The position numbers and the translations under genes were made by a program. A stretch of 64,000 bases of DNA from JAXDMK01 sp963765955. GTDB taxonomy: Bacteria; Actinomycetota; Acidimicrobiia; Acidimicrobiales; AC-14. Under the pieces are notes generated by a model that was not told where the DNA came from, did no database searches, and saw only the letters and a list, made by a program, of their open reading frames with translations. Positions 29,080 to 41,245 of this stretch are shown one piece after another; the first letter of the stretch is position 1, and each line of letters opens with the position of its first letter. The DNA lies in assembly GCA_963765955.1 (NCBI GenBank), contig CAVXYA010000002.1, forward strand, positions 744,001-808,000, read 5' to 3'.

Positions 29080-29518
29080 TCACCGGCCGGTGTGGCCGAA
29101 TCCGCCCTCGCCCCGCTCCGACGGCCGGCAGCTCGTCGACCTCGACGAAGGTGGCCTCCTCCACCCGTTGCACCACCAGCTGGGCGATGCGGTCGCCCCG
29201 GCGGACGACGTAGTCGCCGGTGCGGGCGGTGTTCACCAGGGCCACCCGCAGCTCGCCCCGGTACCCGCAGTCGACCAGGCCGGGCGCGTTGAGGACGGTG
29301 ACGCCGTGGCGCACGGCCAGCCCGCTGCGGGGCAGGACGAAGCCGGCGTAGCCCTCGGGGATGGCCACGGCCACGCCGGTGGGCACGACCGCCCGGCCCC
29401 CGCCGGCGGGCAGGACGACGTCCTCCCGGGCCACCAGGTCGGCCCCCGCGTCGCCGGCGCGGGCGTAGGCGGGCAGCGGCAGGTCGGGGTCGAGGCGGAC
29501 CATCGGGATCTCGATCAT
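29080..29518 (-). CDS. dut: dUTP diphosphatase (one frame slip)
   Basis: About 145 residues from ATG 29518. Trimeric dUTPase motifs in order: AGDAGADL, VLPRSGLAVRHG, NAPGLVDCGYRGEL (catalytic Asp), RRGDRIAQLVVQRV and, after removal of one surplus G near 29122, the flexible P-loop-like motif ERGEGGFGHTGR at the C-terminus followed directly by a stop at 29080. It hydrolyses dUTP to dUMP. It is divergent from the oligoribonuclease gene with only 29 bp between starts. Confidence 0.94.
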
Positions 29519-29547
29519 CGAGCGACGGCCAGCCTACGATCGCCTCG

Positions 29548-30134
<587 letters not shown>

Positions 30135-30138
<4 letters not shown>

Positions 30139-30924
30139 CCCGCTGGGCGTACCTCGACCACCCGGGACCGCTGGCCTTCGCCCACCGGGGCGGGGCCAGC
30201 GAGCACCCCGAGAACACCATGCTCGCCTTCGAGAGCGCCGTCGACCTCGGGTACCGCTACCTGGAGACCGACGTGCACGCCACGGCCGACGGGGTGCTGG
30301 TCGCCTTCCACGACGACGTGCTCGACCGGGTCACCGACCGCACCGGGCGGGTGTGCGAGCTGCCCTGGTCGGAGGTGTCGCGAGGCCCGGATCGGCGGCG
30401 AGCCCATCCCCCTGCTGGAGGAGATCCTCGCCGCCTGGCCCGACGTGCGGGTGAACATCGACGCCAAGGACGACGCCTCGGTGGCGCCCCTGGCCGAGGT
30501 CATCGAGCGGCGGGCGCCCACGACCGGGTGTGCGTGGGGTCGTTCTCCGAGGGCCGCCTGCGCCGGTTCCGCCGGCTGACCGACGGCCGGGTGTGCACGT
30601 CGATGGGGCCGATCGGCCATCGCCCGCCTCCGGGCGGCCAGCTACGGGCCGCCGACCTGGCCCTTCGGGGCCGGCTGCGTCCAGGTGCCGGTGCGCCAGC
30701 GGCCGGATCCGCATCGTCGACCGCCGGTTCGTGGCCGCCGCCCACCGCGCGGGGCCTGCAGGTGCACGTGTGGACGATCGACGACGCCGGCCGAGATGGG
30801 GCGCCTCCTCGACCTCGGCGTCGACGGCATCATGACCGACCGCCCGGCGTGCTCCGGGAGGTGCTGGAGCGCCGGGGCCAGTGGGCTGGACGCGCCGGGG
30901 GTGACCGTCACACCCCGTCGGTAG
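30135..30924 (+). CDS. Glycerophosphodiester phosphodiesterase (several frame slips)
   Basis: About 260 residues from GTG 30135. The GDPD TIM barrel opens PLAFAHRGGASEHPENTMLA with the catalytic His/Arg, followed by YRYLETDVHATADGVLVAFHD with the metal-binding Glu and Asp and the second His. Further segments read GGEPIPLLEEILAAWPDVRV and LQVHVWTIDD. Removing one surplus G near 30885 gives a natural end QWLDAPGVTVTPRR at a TAG. It releases glycerol-3-phosphate from glycerophosphodiesters. A second, distinct member lies at 56 kb. Confidence 0.88.
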
Positions 30925-30937
30925 CCTCCCCAGGTGT

Positions 30938-33606
30938 GTGGATGGACTGGACCTCACGGCCGAGCAGCGGCGGGTCGTCGACCACGCCGGCGGCCGCCTG
31001 CGGGTGCGTCGGCGGGGCCGGCACGGGCAAGACGACGGCCCTCGCTGGCCCGCTACCGGCGGCTGGTGGACGAGCGGCGGGCCGCAGCCGTCGTCGGTGC
31101 TGGTGCTGTGCCGCACCCGGGCCGCGGCCGACCGCTTCCGCGACGCCGTGCTCCCCCACCTGGCCGGCGGGTTCGACGCCCTGCCGATCACCACCTTCTT
31201 CGGCCTCGCCTACGACCTGGTCAGCCGGCACTCCGGGCCCGTCACCCTGCTCACCGGGGCCGAGCAGCGGCACCTGGTGGCCCGGCTGCTGGCCGCCGAG
31301 GACCCCGCCGACTGGCCCACCCTCGGCCACCTGCTCGGGCCGGCCGCCTTCGTGGGCGAGGTGGCCGACGGGCTCCTCACTGGCGGGCGAGGCGTGCGCA
31401 GGCGCCGCCGAGGCCCTGGCCGGAGCTGGCCGCCTTCGCCGGGCGCTACCGGCGCGCGCTGGCCGCCGACGGCCGGATCGACGCGTCCGGCCTGCTGGCC
31501 CGGGCCGCCGACCTGCTGGCCGACCCGGTGGTGGCGGCCGCGACCCGGCCCGGGCCGAGCACGTGCTGGTCGACGACTACGAGGCGGCCACGCCGCCGAT
31601 GGCCGACGATCCTCGACCGCCTGCCGGCTGCGCCCGACGTGGTCGTGGCCGGCGACCTCGACGGGGCGGTGGGCGGCTTCCCGGGCGCCGACCGGCGGCC
31701 ACCTCGGCCCGTTCCGGCCGACGTCGAGGTCGAGTCTCGGCCCGCCCGACCACCGGTTCCGCCGGCCGGCGCCGCCCGTGCTCGTCACCACCCGTCACCC
31801 GTCGATCGAGCCGGAGGCGGTGGCCGGCGAGCTGCTGGCCGCCCGCGCCGCCGGCGTGGCCTGGTCCGACATGGCCGTGCTCGTCCGCCGCCCCCGCCAC
31901 CGGGCCCGCGCCATCGCCCGCGCCCTCGCCCGCCACGGCATCCCCGCCCGGGCGCCGGCGCTGGCCGCGGTCGGCGCGACGACCCCGTCGTCGGCAGCCG
32001 TCGTCGACATGCTCCGGTGGGTCGACGGCGACGACGTCCGCCCTCGACCGGCTGCTGGTGTCGCCCCTGTCCGACCTCGACGCGGTCGAGGCCCGCCGGG
32101 TCCGGCTCCGGGCCCGGCTCGGCCGGCACCCCGCTCGACCGACGATCCCCGCCTGGCGCCGCCTCGTCGCCCTCCGCGACCAGCTGGCGGCCCGGGCCGC
32201 CACCGACACCCCCGCCGACCTGGCCTTTCGCGTCTGGCAGCAGGCCCTCGGCCACCTCGTCGACGCGCGACGACAACGACGCGTCCTCGACGGGCTGGTC
32301 GCCTTCCTCGACGCCCTCCAGCGGGAGGCCGACCGCAATCCCCACCACCGGCTGGCCGACATGCTCGCCGTCCTCGACGACGACGGGCGTCGCCGCCGAC
32401 CCCTGGCGGGTCGACATCGCCGCCGCCGGCCGCGGCGCGCCGACGCGGTCACGGTCACGTCGATCCTCGGCCGCCGCCGGGCGGGAGTGGCACACGGTGG
32501 TGGTGGCCGGCTGCGTCGAGGGCGAGCTGCCGTCGCTCCGCACCCGCGGACCGGCTGTTCGACGTCGGCGCCGGGCGCCGCCGGCCGACGGCGCCGCCGA
32601 CGCTGGCCGAGGAGCGGCGGCTGTTCGCCCTCGCCTGCTCCCGGGCCACCTCCCGGCTGGTCGCCACCGCCGGGCCCGAGCCGGGCGTCCTCCTCAGCCG
32701 CTTCGTCGAGGGGTGGGAGACGGCCGAGGCCCGCATCCCGGCCCCGCCCGGACGGGCGCCGGCCTTCCGCCGGCCCACCGCCAACCCCGCTCCCGATCGT
32801 CACCGACGCCGGGCTGGCCCTCTCGGCCACCCAGCTCGACACCTACGACGACTGCCCCCTGCGCTACGCCTACCGCTACGTCCTGCGGGTGCGCGACGAG
32901 GGCGGGGTGCGGGCCGACCTGGGCACGCTCGTCCACGAGGTGCTGGCCCGCTTCCTCGACCCGGCGACGGCCGGCGACCGGCCCCACACCCAGCAGACGC
33001 TCCTGGCCATGGCCGAGGAGATGTGGCGCCACGACATCGCCCGCTACCGGCCCCAGGTCGACGAGGCCCGGCGCGACTTCTTCGCCATGCTCGACACCTG
33101 GTGGCAGTTCGAGGGCCAGGGCGAGCTCGCCCCCGACGTCCTCGACGTCGAGCGCCGCTTCGACATCGAGGTGGGCGACGTCGACGGGGTCCACCGGCTG
33201 CGGGGCTCGATCGACCGGATCGACCGGGTCGAGCGGGCCGACGGCAGCCACGGCCTGCGCATCGTCGACTACAAGACGGGCAAGCGCGAGCCCCGGCCCG
33301 GGCGAGACCGACGACAACATCCAGCTCGCCGTCTACCACCTGGCCGCCACCCGCGACCCCGCCCTGGCCGCCCACGGGCCGGTCGTCGAGCTGCGCCTGC
33401 TGTTCCTGCGCACCATGCACGCCTTCGACCAGGAGGTCACCGCCGGCCACGCCGAGGCCACCGAGCAGCGGGTGCTCGACGTGGCCGGGCGCATCCGGGC
33501 CGAGGAGTTCGAGCCGTCGGTCGACGCCAACTGCCGGTGGTGCTCCTTCCAGCGCCTGTGCCCGATCCAGCCCGAGGGCCGGGAGGTCGAGTCGACATGG
33601 CCGTGA
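30938..33606 (+). CDS. adnA: AdnA-like UvrD-family helicase with RecB-type nuclease (many frame slips)
   Basis: About 885 residues after at least ten corrections. N-terminal SF1 motor: LTAEQRRVVDHAGG (Q motif), Walker A VGGAGTGKTTALA near 31015, LPITTFFGLAYDLV, RLFALACSRATSRL (motif VI). The C-terminal nuclease module reads LSATQLDTYDDCPLRYAYRY, GTLVHEVLARFLDP, LRIVDYKTGKRE (Mg-binding Asp/Lys) and CRWCSFQRLCP; the four Cys match the iron-sulfur staple of AdnA/AddB nucleases. The motor is short in the 1B/2B region, as in AdnA, the lead subunit of the mycobacterial end-resection complex. Its stop overlaps the start of the second subunit. Confidence 0.88.
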
Positions 33607-36600
33607 CCGCCCGAGCCGACGCTTCGACCCCACCGCCGGAGCAGCGGGAGGCGATCGAGGCCGCCGCCTGGAGGCCCAGCTGCTGGTGGCCGGGGCGGGG
33701 GCGGGCAAGACCACGGTGATGGCCCAGCGCATCCTCCACCTGGTGCGGTCGGGCGCAGGTCGCGCGACCGACCAGGTCCTCGGCCTCACGTTCACCAACA
33801 AGGCGGCCCAGCACCTGAAGGAGGCGGTGCGCGCCGTCCTCGGCCCCGACGCCGACGTCACCATCGCCACCTACCACTCCTTCGGCGCCTCCCTGGTGGC
33901 CGACCACGCCCTCGAGCTCGACCTCGGCCCCCGGCACCCAGGTCCTCAACCGGGCCCAGTCGTGGCAGCTGCTGTTCGCCGTGTTCGACGAGTTCCGCTT
34001 CGACCGCCGCAGCACCCTGTCGCCCGAGTTCGTCCTCAACGACGCCCTCGCCCTCGCCTCCCGGTGCGCCGACCACCTGGTGCCCATCGACGCGGTCGAG
34101 GCCGACTGCCGGCAGGTGATGGAGACGGGCCGGTGGAAGGGGATGCGCGACACCGCCGCCTCCCGGCTGGAGCTGTGCCAGGTGGTCGCCGCCTACGAGC
34201 GCCGCAAGCGGGAGCGCAACCTGCTCGACTTCGGCGACCAGGTGGGCCTGGCCGTCCGCCTCCTCACCGAGAACCCCGACGTGGCCGCCGAGCTCCGCGA
34301 CCGGCACCCGGTGGTGCTCCTCGACGAGTACCAGGACACCAACTTCGCCCAGCGCCGCCTGCTCCAGCTCCTCTACCCGCCCGGCTCGGCGGTCACCGCG
34401 GTGGGCGACGACATGCAGTCGATCTACGGCTTCCGGGGCGCCCACCTGGTCAACATCCTGCGCTTCAAGGACCACTTCCCCCCGGTGACGGTCCGCCAGC
34501 TGCAGACCACGTTCCGGTTCGGGGCAGCGCCTGGGCACGCTGGCCAACCGCATCCAGGACCAGGTCGGGCGAGAGCCTGAAGAAGGTGCTGCGGCCCTGC
34601 CCCGACGGCGCCCGACACGGTCATCGAGTGCTTCCTGGCCGCCGACGACGCCGAGGAGGCGGGCGCCATCGCGGCCGACATCGCTGTCGCGGGCCGGCGG
34701 CGGGCCGTGGTCGGACGTGGCCGTGCTGTGCCGCAAGCGGCGGCTGATCCAGCCGATCGTGGCCGCCCTCGAGGAGCGGCGGGTGCCGGTGGAGGCGGTG
34801 GGCACCAGCGGCCTGCTCGACCGGCCCGAGGTGGTCGACGTCGTCGCCTGGCTGGAGGTGCTGGCCGACCCGTCGGCGTCGGTGGCCCTCCTGCGCCTGC
34901 TGGCGGGCCCCGGTACCGGATCGGCTTCCGCGACCTGGCCGTCCTGGCCCGCCACAGCCGGACCATGGGCCACTACGACGACGCGGCCCAGGCCGAGGCC
35001 GACGCCGGCCGCGGCCGCCGTCACACCGCCCGAGGACGAGCCGCCGCTCGGCACCGCCCTGGCCCCGCCGCCCGTCGTGGAGCCGATCCTGGCCGACGCC
35101 CTGGGCGACCTCGACGGCGCCACCGGCCTGTCGCCCGAGGCCCGCGACCGCCTGGCCGCCTTCGACCGCGAGCGCCGGCACCTGGCCGACCAGGCCCGGC
35201 GCCTGCCCGTGCTCGGGCTGGTGGAGGCGATCCTGGCCCGCACCGGGCTGTGGCAGGCGGCCGGGCGCCCTCGGGCGCCAGAACCTGCTCCGCTTCCTCG
35301 ACCTGGCCGAGCGCTTCCGCGCCGGTGGAGGGCGATCCCGGGCTGGCCGCCTTCGTCGAGTACCTCCACCTCCTCGACGAGTCGGAGGAGGACCTGGCCG
35401 AGGCCCACCTGGGCGACACCGACGCGGTCCGGGTGATGACCATCCACCAGGCCAAGGGCCTGGAGTTCGCCACCGTGTACGTGCCCGGGCTGGCCGGCGC
35501 CCGGGGATCGTCCCGCATCTTCCCCGACGGCCGGCCGGGCGAGAACGCCCTCGGCAACTCGTCGGCCCTGCCCTGGTGGCTGCGGGAGGACGACGAGGGC
35601 TTCCCGCCCATCGCCACCGCCCGCATGGCCGACATCGACGAGGTCATCCGCCGGCGCAAGCTCGACGAGGAGTGGCGGCTGCTCTACGTGGCCTGCACCC
35701 GGGCCCAGCGCCGGCTGGTGTGCTCGGCCGCCCACTGGTACCCGGGGGCGGCCGAGCCCCAGGGCCCGTCCGACGTTCTACGACTTCGTCGCCGGCCAGA
35801 CCGACATCGTCACCGAGTGGTTCCGCCACGAGCCGGCCACCGTCGACCCCGAGGTGGCGGCCAAGGAGCGGTTCCGGGCCGCGGCCGCCCGCCGGTACCC
35901 TGATCCGGTGGCGTCCGAGCTCGCCGGCCAGCTCCGCCTCGACTCGGTGCTGGCCGACCCCGACGCCGCCGCGAGGCCGTCCGCGCCCGCCGCCAGCCGC
36001 CGACCGCCCTGTCCGTCACCGGCCTGGTCACCTACGCCCGCTGCCCCAAGCAGTTCTACTGGAGCGTCGTGCGGCCCCTCCCCCGGCGCTCCACGCCCGC
36101 CGCCCGGCTCGGCACCGAGGTCCACCGGTGGATCGAGCAGCGGGCCGGCCGCCAGCTCCGCCTCATCGAGCCCGACGGCCGACGAGTTCGACGGACGGTC
36201 CGACCGCCGACGCCGCGCCGGGCGGCGCCGACGTGGTCGCCGGCTGAAGGCGTCGTTCCTGGCCAGCCCGTGGGCCGACCTCGACCCGGTGCGGGTGGAG
36301 GCGCCCTTCGTGCTCGCCCTCGGGCGCCCACCTGGTGCGGGGCCGGGTCGACGCGGTCTACGAGCGCGACGGCCGCCTGGAGCTGGTCGACTTCAAGACC
36401 GGGCGACCCCACGCCGACGGCGACGGGGCGGCGCGGTGCAGCTCGACCTCTACGGCCTGGCCGCCCTCGCACGCATGGGCCGCCGACCCCGACCGGCTGC
36501 GCACCACCTACTGCTGGCTGCGCACCGACGGTCCGCCGGTCGTCGAGAGCACCGACTGGGACCAGGCGGTGGCCGAGCGGGTCCGGGTCCGGGTGGCCCG

Positions 36601-36721
36601 CACCCTCGACGCCCTGGCCGCCGGCCGCTGGCGCCCGTCCCCCGGACGGTGGTGCGCCGGCTGCGACTTCCTGGCCGTGTGCCCCGAGGGCAGGGCGTCG
36701 AAGCGGTCCGGACGGGAATAG
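33597..36721 (+). CDS. adnB: AdnB-like UvrD-family helicase with RecB-type nuclease (many frame slips)
   Basis: About 1,035 residues after at least ten corrections, from ATG 33597 (GGGAGG upstream). Full SF1A motor: PPPEQREAIEAA, Walker A AGAGAGKTTVMAQRI, GLTFTNKAAQHLKEAV (Ia), HPVVLLDEYQDTNFAQRRLL (II), VGDDMQSIYGFRGA (III), RVMTIHQAKGLEFATVYVPG (V), LDEEWRLLYVACTRAQRRLV (VI). The C-terminal nuclease domain has TYARCPKQFYWSVV, ARLGTEVHRWIEQR, LELVDFKTGRPH and RWCAGCDFLAVCPEG, again with four Cys for an iron-sulfur cluster. AdnA-AdnB heterodimers resect double-strand breaks in actinobacteria in place of RecBCD/AddAB. The gene pair is translationally coupled. Confidence 0.92.
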
Positions 36722-36772
36722 TTGAGCGTGCAATGACCTTGTACTGAGGTGTAAGGTAGTTGAGCGCTCAAC
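36721..36772. promoter_or_regulatory. Twin palindromic operators upstream of the YceI gene
   Basis: A perfect 14-bp palindrome GTTGAGCGCTCAAC (36759-36772) and an imperfect copy GTTGAGCGTGCAA (36721-36733) lie 38 bp apart centre to centre and bracket a relatively AT-rich stretch that should hold the promoter. The TTGA-N4-TCAA pattern is typical of MarR-family operators. No MarR gene is in the window. Confidence 0.6.
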
Positions 36773-36792
36773 GATCCAGGGAGAACGACACC

Positions 36793-37359
36793 ATGACGAA
36801 CACCAGCACCTCCACCACCACCACGCTGCCCGCCGGCACCTGGAACATCGACCCTTCGCACTCCAGCATCGAGTTCTCCGTGCGCCACCTGATGATCTCC
36901 AAGGTCAAGGGCGGCTTCAAGACCTTCTCCGGCACGGTCACCGTCCCCGAGGACCCCTTCCAGGCGTCGGTGCAGGTCACCATCGACCCCAACTCGATCG
37001 ACACCGGCGACGCCACCCGCGACCACCACCTGCGGTCGGCCGACTTCTTCGAGGTCGAGAAGTACCCGATCGCCGAGTACGTGTCCACCGGTCCGTCCGC
37101 GCCGAGGGCGACGGCTACGTGGTCGACGGGCAGCTCACCCTGCACGGTGTCACCCGCCCGGTGGCGCTCGACCTCGAGTTCAACGGCGTCGGCGGCGACC
37201 CGTGGGGCAACACCCGGGCCGGGTTCACCGCCACCGCCGAGATCAACCGGCGTGACTTCGGCATCGACATCACCATGCCCCTGGAGACCGGCGGCGTCGT
37301 GGTGGGCGACAAGATCAAGCTCAGCATCGACGTCGAGCTGGTCCTCGCCGCTGTCGTAG
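36793..37359 (+). CDS. YceI-family lipid-binding-like protein (frame slips)
   Basis: About 187 residues from ATG 36793. The YceI lipocalin-like barrel is clear: PAGTWNIDPSHSSIEFSVRH, SKVKGGFKTFSGTVTV, DHHLRSADFFEVEKYPIAEY, then after a slip near 37095 LTLHGVTRPVALDLEFNGVG, INRRDFGIDITMPLETGGVV and VGDKIKLSIDVELVLA. The end is uncertain: a second slip would stop it at TAG 37359, just before a terminator hairpin; otherwise the frame runs into low-complexity sequence to 37514. There is no signal peptide. YceI proteins bind isoprenoid or fatty ligands and are often MarR-regulated, which fits the operators upstream. Confidence 0.85.
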   Translation: MTNTSTSTTTTLPAGTWNIDPSHSSIEFSVRHLMISKVKGGFKTFSGTVTVPEDPFQASVQVTIDPNSIDTGDATRDHHLRSADFFEVEKYPIAEYVSTGPSAPRATATWSTGSSPCTVSPARWRSTSSSTASAATRGATPGPGSPPPPRSTGVTSASTSPCPWRPAASWWATRSSSASTSSWSSPLS

Positions 37360-37379
37360 AGCAACGGTCCCCGCGCGTC

Positions 37380-37411
37380 GGAGGCCGACTGGCACCCGCC
37401 GGTCGGCCTCC
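37380..37411 (+). terminator. Hairpin terminator after the YceI gene
   Basis: Perfect 10-bp stem ggaggccgac / gtcggcctcc with a 12-base loop, no U-tract. It lies 20 bases after the probable YceI stop. Confidence 0.6.
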
Positions 37412-37587
37412 GGCGCGCCCGGCCCAAACCGGCACCCGGCAGGTCGCGCTGCTACCGTCGCTTGTCGGAAGACTGCCCGGCGGAACGGCGGGTGGCTCGC
37501 CTCGGGGGGGCTGACCATGGGCTTTCGTACCGGCGCCGTCTCGGCGCCAATCATGCATGCACGATCGACGCGCCCAGGACCCCGGTG

Positions 37588-39131
37588 ATGACGGGGCCGC
37601 TCCGGCACGGGTCGAGTGTCAGCGAGGTCGCCTGGCAATCGAGCGCTGCGCTTCGCCAGCAGTTCCCCCCCGGGGAGTCGGCGATGTTCGACTTCCTCTT
37701 CCCCGACCTGCAGGAGGACCCGGGCAGCCTCTTGCCCGACCACCCGTCGACCGTCACCGGGCTGGTGGCGCTCGGCCGCACGATGCGCGACCCCGGCCCG
37801 GCCAGCGCCGACGACCCGGGCAATTCGACGATCCCGGCCGCGTACACGTACTTCGGCCAGTTCGTGGCCCACGACATCACGCTCGAGTCCCGGTCGGCAT
37901 CCACGACGCAGCTCGTCGATCCCGCCCTCCGGCCGATGACGCTGTCGCAGGTGCGATCGAGCCTGCTGAACCTGCGGACGCCGACCCTAGAGCTCGACCA
38001 CCTGTACGGCGAACCGGCCCCCCTCGACCCGATCGACCACAACCGGATGCAACTCGGCCGGGTCGCGCCGACGGGGTCGACCATGCCCCCCGGCGTCCGT
38101 CCGCCGGGGAAAGACGACGACAACGACCTCCCCCGCGGCTCCGACCGGGTGGCGCTGGTGGGCGACCTCCGCAACGACGAGAACCTCATCCTGGCCCAAC
38201 TCCACGTGGCCTTCCTGAAGGCCCACAACGCGCTGGTCGCCGGCGGACGCCCGTTCGCACAGGCCCAGCGGGTCCTGCGCCAGCACTACCAGCACATCGT
38301 GATCTACGACTTCCTGACCCGAGTGGCGGACCCGGTGATCGTCCACGACATCCTGCAGAACGGCGGTCGAGCCTTCGACCCCCTCCCGGGACGGCTCTTC
38401 CTGCCCTTGGAGTTCTCCGTGGCCGCCTACCGCTTCGGGCACAGCATGATCGCCACCGGCTATGACCTGAACACGAACTTCAACCTTCGGGGAGGCAAGC
38501 CGGCCCGCCTCGCCGATCTGTTCCGGTTCACCGCCCAACGGGGCGATCTGGGCGACTTCCCCACCCTCCCCGAGAACTGGATCGTCCAGTGGGAGTGGCT
38601 GGTGAACTGCGGAGGCCCGTTCAACCGCGGCCGCCGGCTCGACACGAAGCTGGTGGAGCCCCTCTTCAACCTGGCCGATGGCGACGGTAACGACGTCGGC
38701 GACGGCGCCCGCCTGGCGGTGAGGGACCTGCTGCGGGGCTACCTGCTCCGCATCCCGACCGGCCAGGCGGTGGCGGCTGCCCTCGGCCTGCCGGCGCTGG
38801 ACGCGGCCGAGATCGAGCGGAACACGGCCAGCCCCGAGCAGGCGGCCGCCCTCCACCGGGAAGGGTTCCTCGACCGCACTCCCCTCTGGTACTACGTCCT
38901 CGCCGAGGCGTCGTCGGTGGGCGGGTATCGGCTGGGACCGGTGGGAAGCACCATTGTGGCCGACGTCCTCATCGGGCTGGCCCGGCGCAGCGCCGACTCG
39001 ATCTTCGGCGTCCCCGACTGGCGCCCGACGCTCCCCGAGCCGCGCTCCCGGGGACGTTCCGGCTGCACGACATGCTGGCGCTCGCCGGGGTGCTGCCCGA
39101 GCTGACGACCTTCCCCCAACCCGACGTTTGA
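37588..39131 (+). CDS. Animal-type haem peroxidase, second type (one frame slip)
   Basis: About 514 residues. I used ATG 37588 (MTGPLRHGSSVSEV); upstream in-frame sequence is open but low-complexity. Distal haem motif TYFGQFVAHDITLESRS and proximal helix AAYRFGHSMIATGYDLN mark the bacterial peroxidasin-like branch of the animal haem peroxidases, distinct from the alpha-dioxygenase-like enzyme at 22.5 kb. LLRGYLLRIPTGQAVAAALG near the end is also typical. A surplus base near 39050 must be removed to reach the natural C-terminus LHDMLALAGVLPELTTFPQP and stop 39131. No signal peptide seen; substrate unknown. Confidence 0.88.
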
Positions 39132-39161
39132 TGGGTGTCATCGACCGCCGCGGCCGACACT

Positions 39162-41192
39162 TCAGGGCGAGCCCGATCCGTCGTCGGGGAAGTGGCAGGC
39201 AACCGGATGACCCTGGCCCCGCTCGACCAGCGCCGGGGCCTCCTTGGCACAGAGATCCGTCGCCCGCCAGCACCGGGTGCGGAACGGGGCAGCCCGACGG
39301 CGGGGAGGCGGGGTTCGGCAGCTCACCGTGCAACACGATTCGGCGGCGGTTTCGCTCGACCCGGGGGTCGGCCTCGGGCACGGCTGACAGCAGGGCCGCG
39401 GTGTAGGGGTGGGCCGGCCGGCCGTACACCTCCGGCCGTGGTCCTAGCTCCACGATCCGGCCCAGGTACATCACTGCCACCCGGTGGGCGATCGAGCTCA
39501 CCACCGCCAGATCGTGGGCGATGAGCAGGTACGCCAGGCCGAGCTGGTGGCGGAGCGTCTTCAGCAGCTCGAGCACACCGGCCTGCACGCTCACGTCCAG
39601 CGCCGAGACCGGCTCGTCGAGGATGAGGATCTCGGGATCGAGGGCGAGGGCCCGAGCCAGTCCCACCCGCTGGCGCTGACCGCTCGACGGACTGGTGGGG
39701 GTACCGGTCGGCGGTGTCCGGGCCCAGCTTTACCAGGCCGAGAAGCTCGTCGGCCCGGCCTCGAGCGGCGGCCGCGGACGTCCCCGTCCCCCGCAACGGC
39801 TCGGCGACCGAGGTCACCGCCGTCATCCGGGGATCAAGCGTCGATGACGAATCCTGGAACACGATCTGCATGCGCCGGCGGGTGCGCCGCAGCTCCTCCC
39901 GGTTCATCGTCAGCAGGTCCGTGCCTCGGAGCCGCACCTCGCCGGAAGTCGGCTCCACCAGGCGGAGCACGCATCGGGCGACGGTCGACTTCCCGCAACC
40001 GGACTCGCCCACCACGGCGAGCGTCTCGCCCCTGGCAAGGTCGAAGGAGATGCCGTCGACGGCCGCGATCCAGCCCGCCACTCGGCGCAGGCCCGTGCCC
40101 GGTACGGGATACTCCTTGAACAGGTCGCGAACGACCAGCAGCGGCTCCTCGCCCCCACCCGCGGGTTCGTCAGCCGGAACCGATGAGGGGGCGTCCGACA
40201 AGGGCTGTTGCACAAGCGCCTCAGCCGCGGCCAGCGCCTCGGCCCGCAGACAGGCCGACTCCACCCCGCCCACCGGCCGCAGGGCGACGGTCGTCGTGCG
40301 GCAGTCGGGCTCGGCGAAGCGACAACGGGGGTGGAACGGGCATCCCGGGGGGATCCGGAGCGGCGACGGTGGCGTCCCGGCGATGCCCGTCGCCCAGGGG
40401 CCGGCCACGACGTCGACGCGAGGGCTGGCGGCGAGGAGGGCCGCGTGTACGGGTGGTGGGAGCCAGCGAACAAGTCCTCGACCGGGCCCCGCTCCACGAT
40501 CACGCCCGCGTACATCACGGCCACCTCGTCCGCGCAGCCGGCGACGACACCGAGGTCGTGGCTGATCAGGACCATGGCCATGCCCTTCTCCACGCTCACC
40601 GACCGGAGCAGGTCGAGCACCTGGGCCTGCACGGTGACATCGAGGCCGGTGGTGGGCTCGTCGGCGATCAGGACGTCGGGATCGTTGGCGACGGCAATGG
40701 CGATCATCACCCGCTGGCACATGCCTCCCGAGAGCTCGTGGGGGAACGCCCGGGCCGTCCGCTGCGGCTGGGCCAGCCCGACAACGTCCAGCAGTTCGAG
40801 CACCCGATCGTGGGCGGTGGCCCTCGTCATTTCCGGGTGGTGCACCCGCACGCTCTCGGCGATCTGGTACCCGACGGTGAGGGCAGGGTTGAGCGCGCTG
40901 GCGGGGTCCTCGGGGACGAACGCGATCCCGGCGCCCCGCAGCCGGCGCAGCTCTTCGCGGGGTCAGTCCCAGCAGGTCGCGGCCCCGGTACCGCACGGAT
41001 CCGGTGACAGTGGCGCCCGGGGGATGCAGCCCGAGAATCGTCGAGCGCGGTCGCGCTCTTCCCCGATCCCGACTCGCCGACGATCCCGAGGATCCGCCCC
41101 TCGCCGAGGCTCAGGCTCACGCCCCGCACGATCGCCGCCGGGCCGTCGGGCGTGGCGACCGTCACCCGAAGATCGTGGATCTCGAGGACCAC
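39162..41192 (-). CDS. Fused two-domain peptide ABC transporter ATPase, OppD-OppF type (several frame slips)
   Basis: About 673 residues from GTG 41192 (AGAGG just upstream). Domain 1: LGIVGESGSGKSATALD (Walker A), SGGMCQRVMIAIAVANDPDV, LIADEPTTGLDVTVQAQVLD (Walker B), then a zinc-finger-like tail PPGCPFHPRCRFAEPDCR. A linker free of stops (residues about 320-350) leads into domain 2: EEPLLVVRDLFKEYPVPGTG, LAVVGESGCGKSTVARCVLR, ARALALDPEILILDEPVSAL and a second tail with Cys residues ending RGQGHPVACHFPDDGSGSP. Such tandem ATPases energise peptide or nickel/glutathione importers. Matching permeases and binding protein lie on the opposite arm of this locus (46.5-50.1 kb). Fusion rather than two genes is likely but depends on slips near 40430. 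Confidence 0.88.
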
Positions 41193-41245
41193 CGCGACCT
41201 CTGTCGCGCCCGCCCTCTCAGCGTTCGCCGGGTGGTTTCCGGTCG

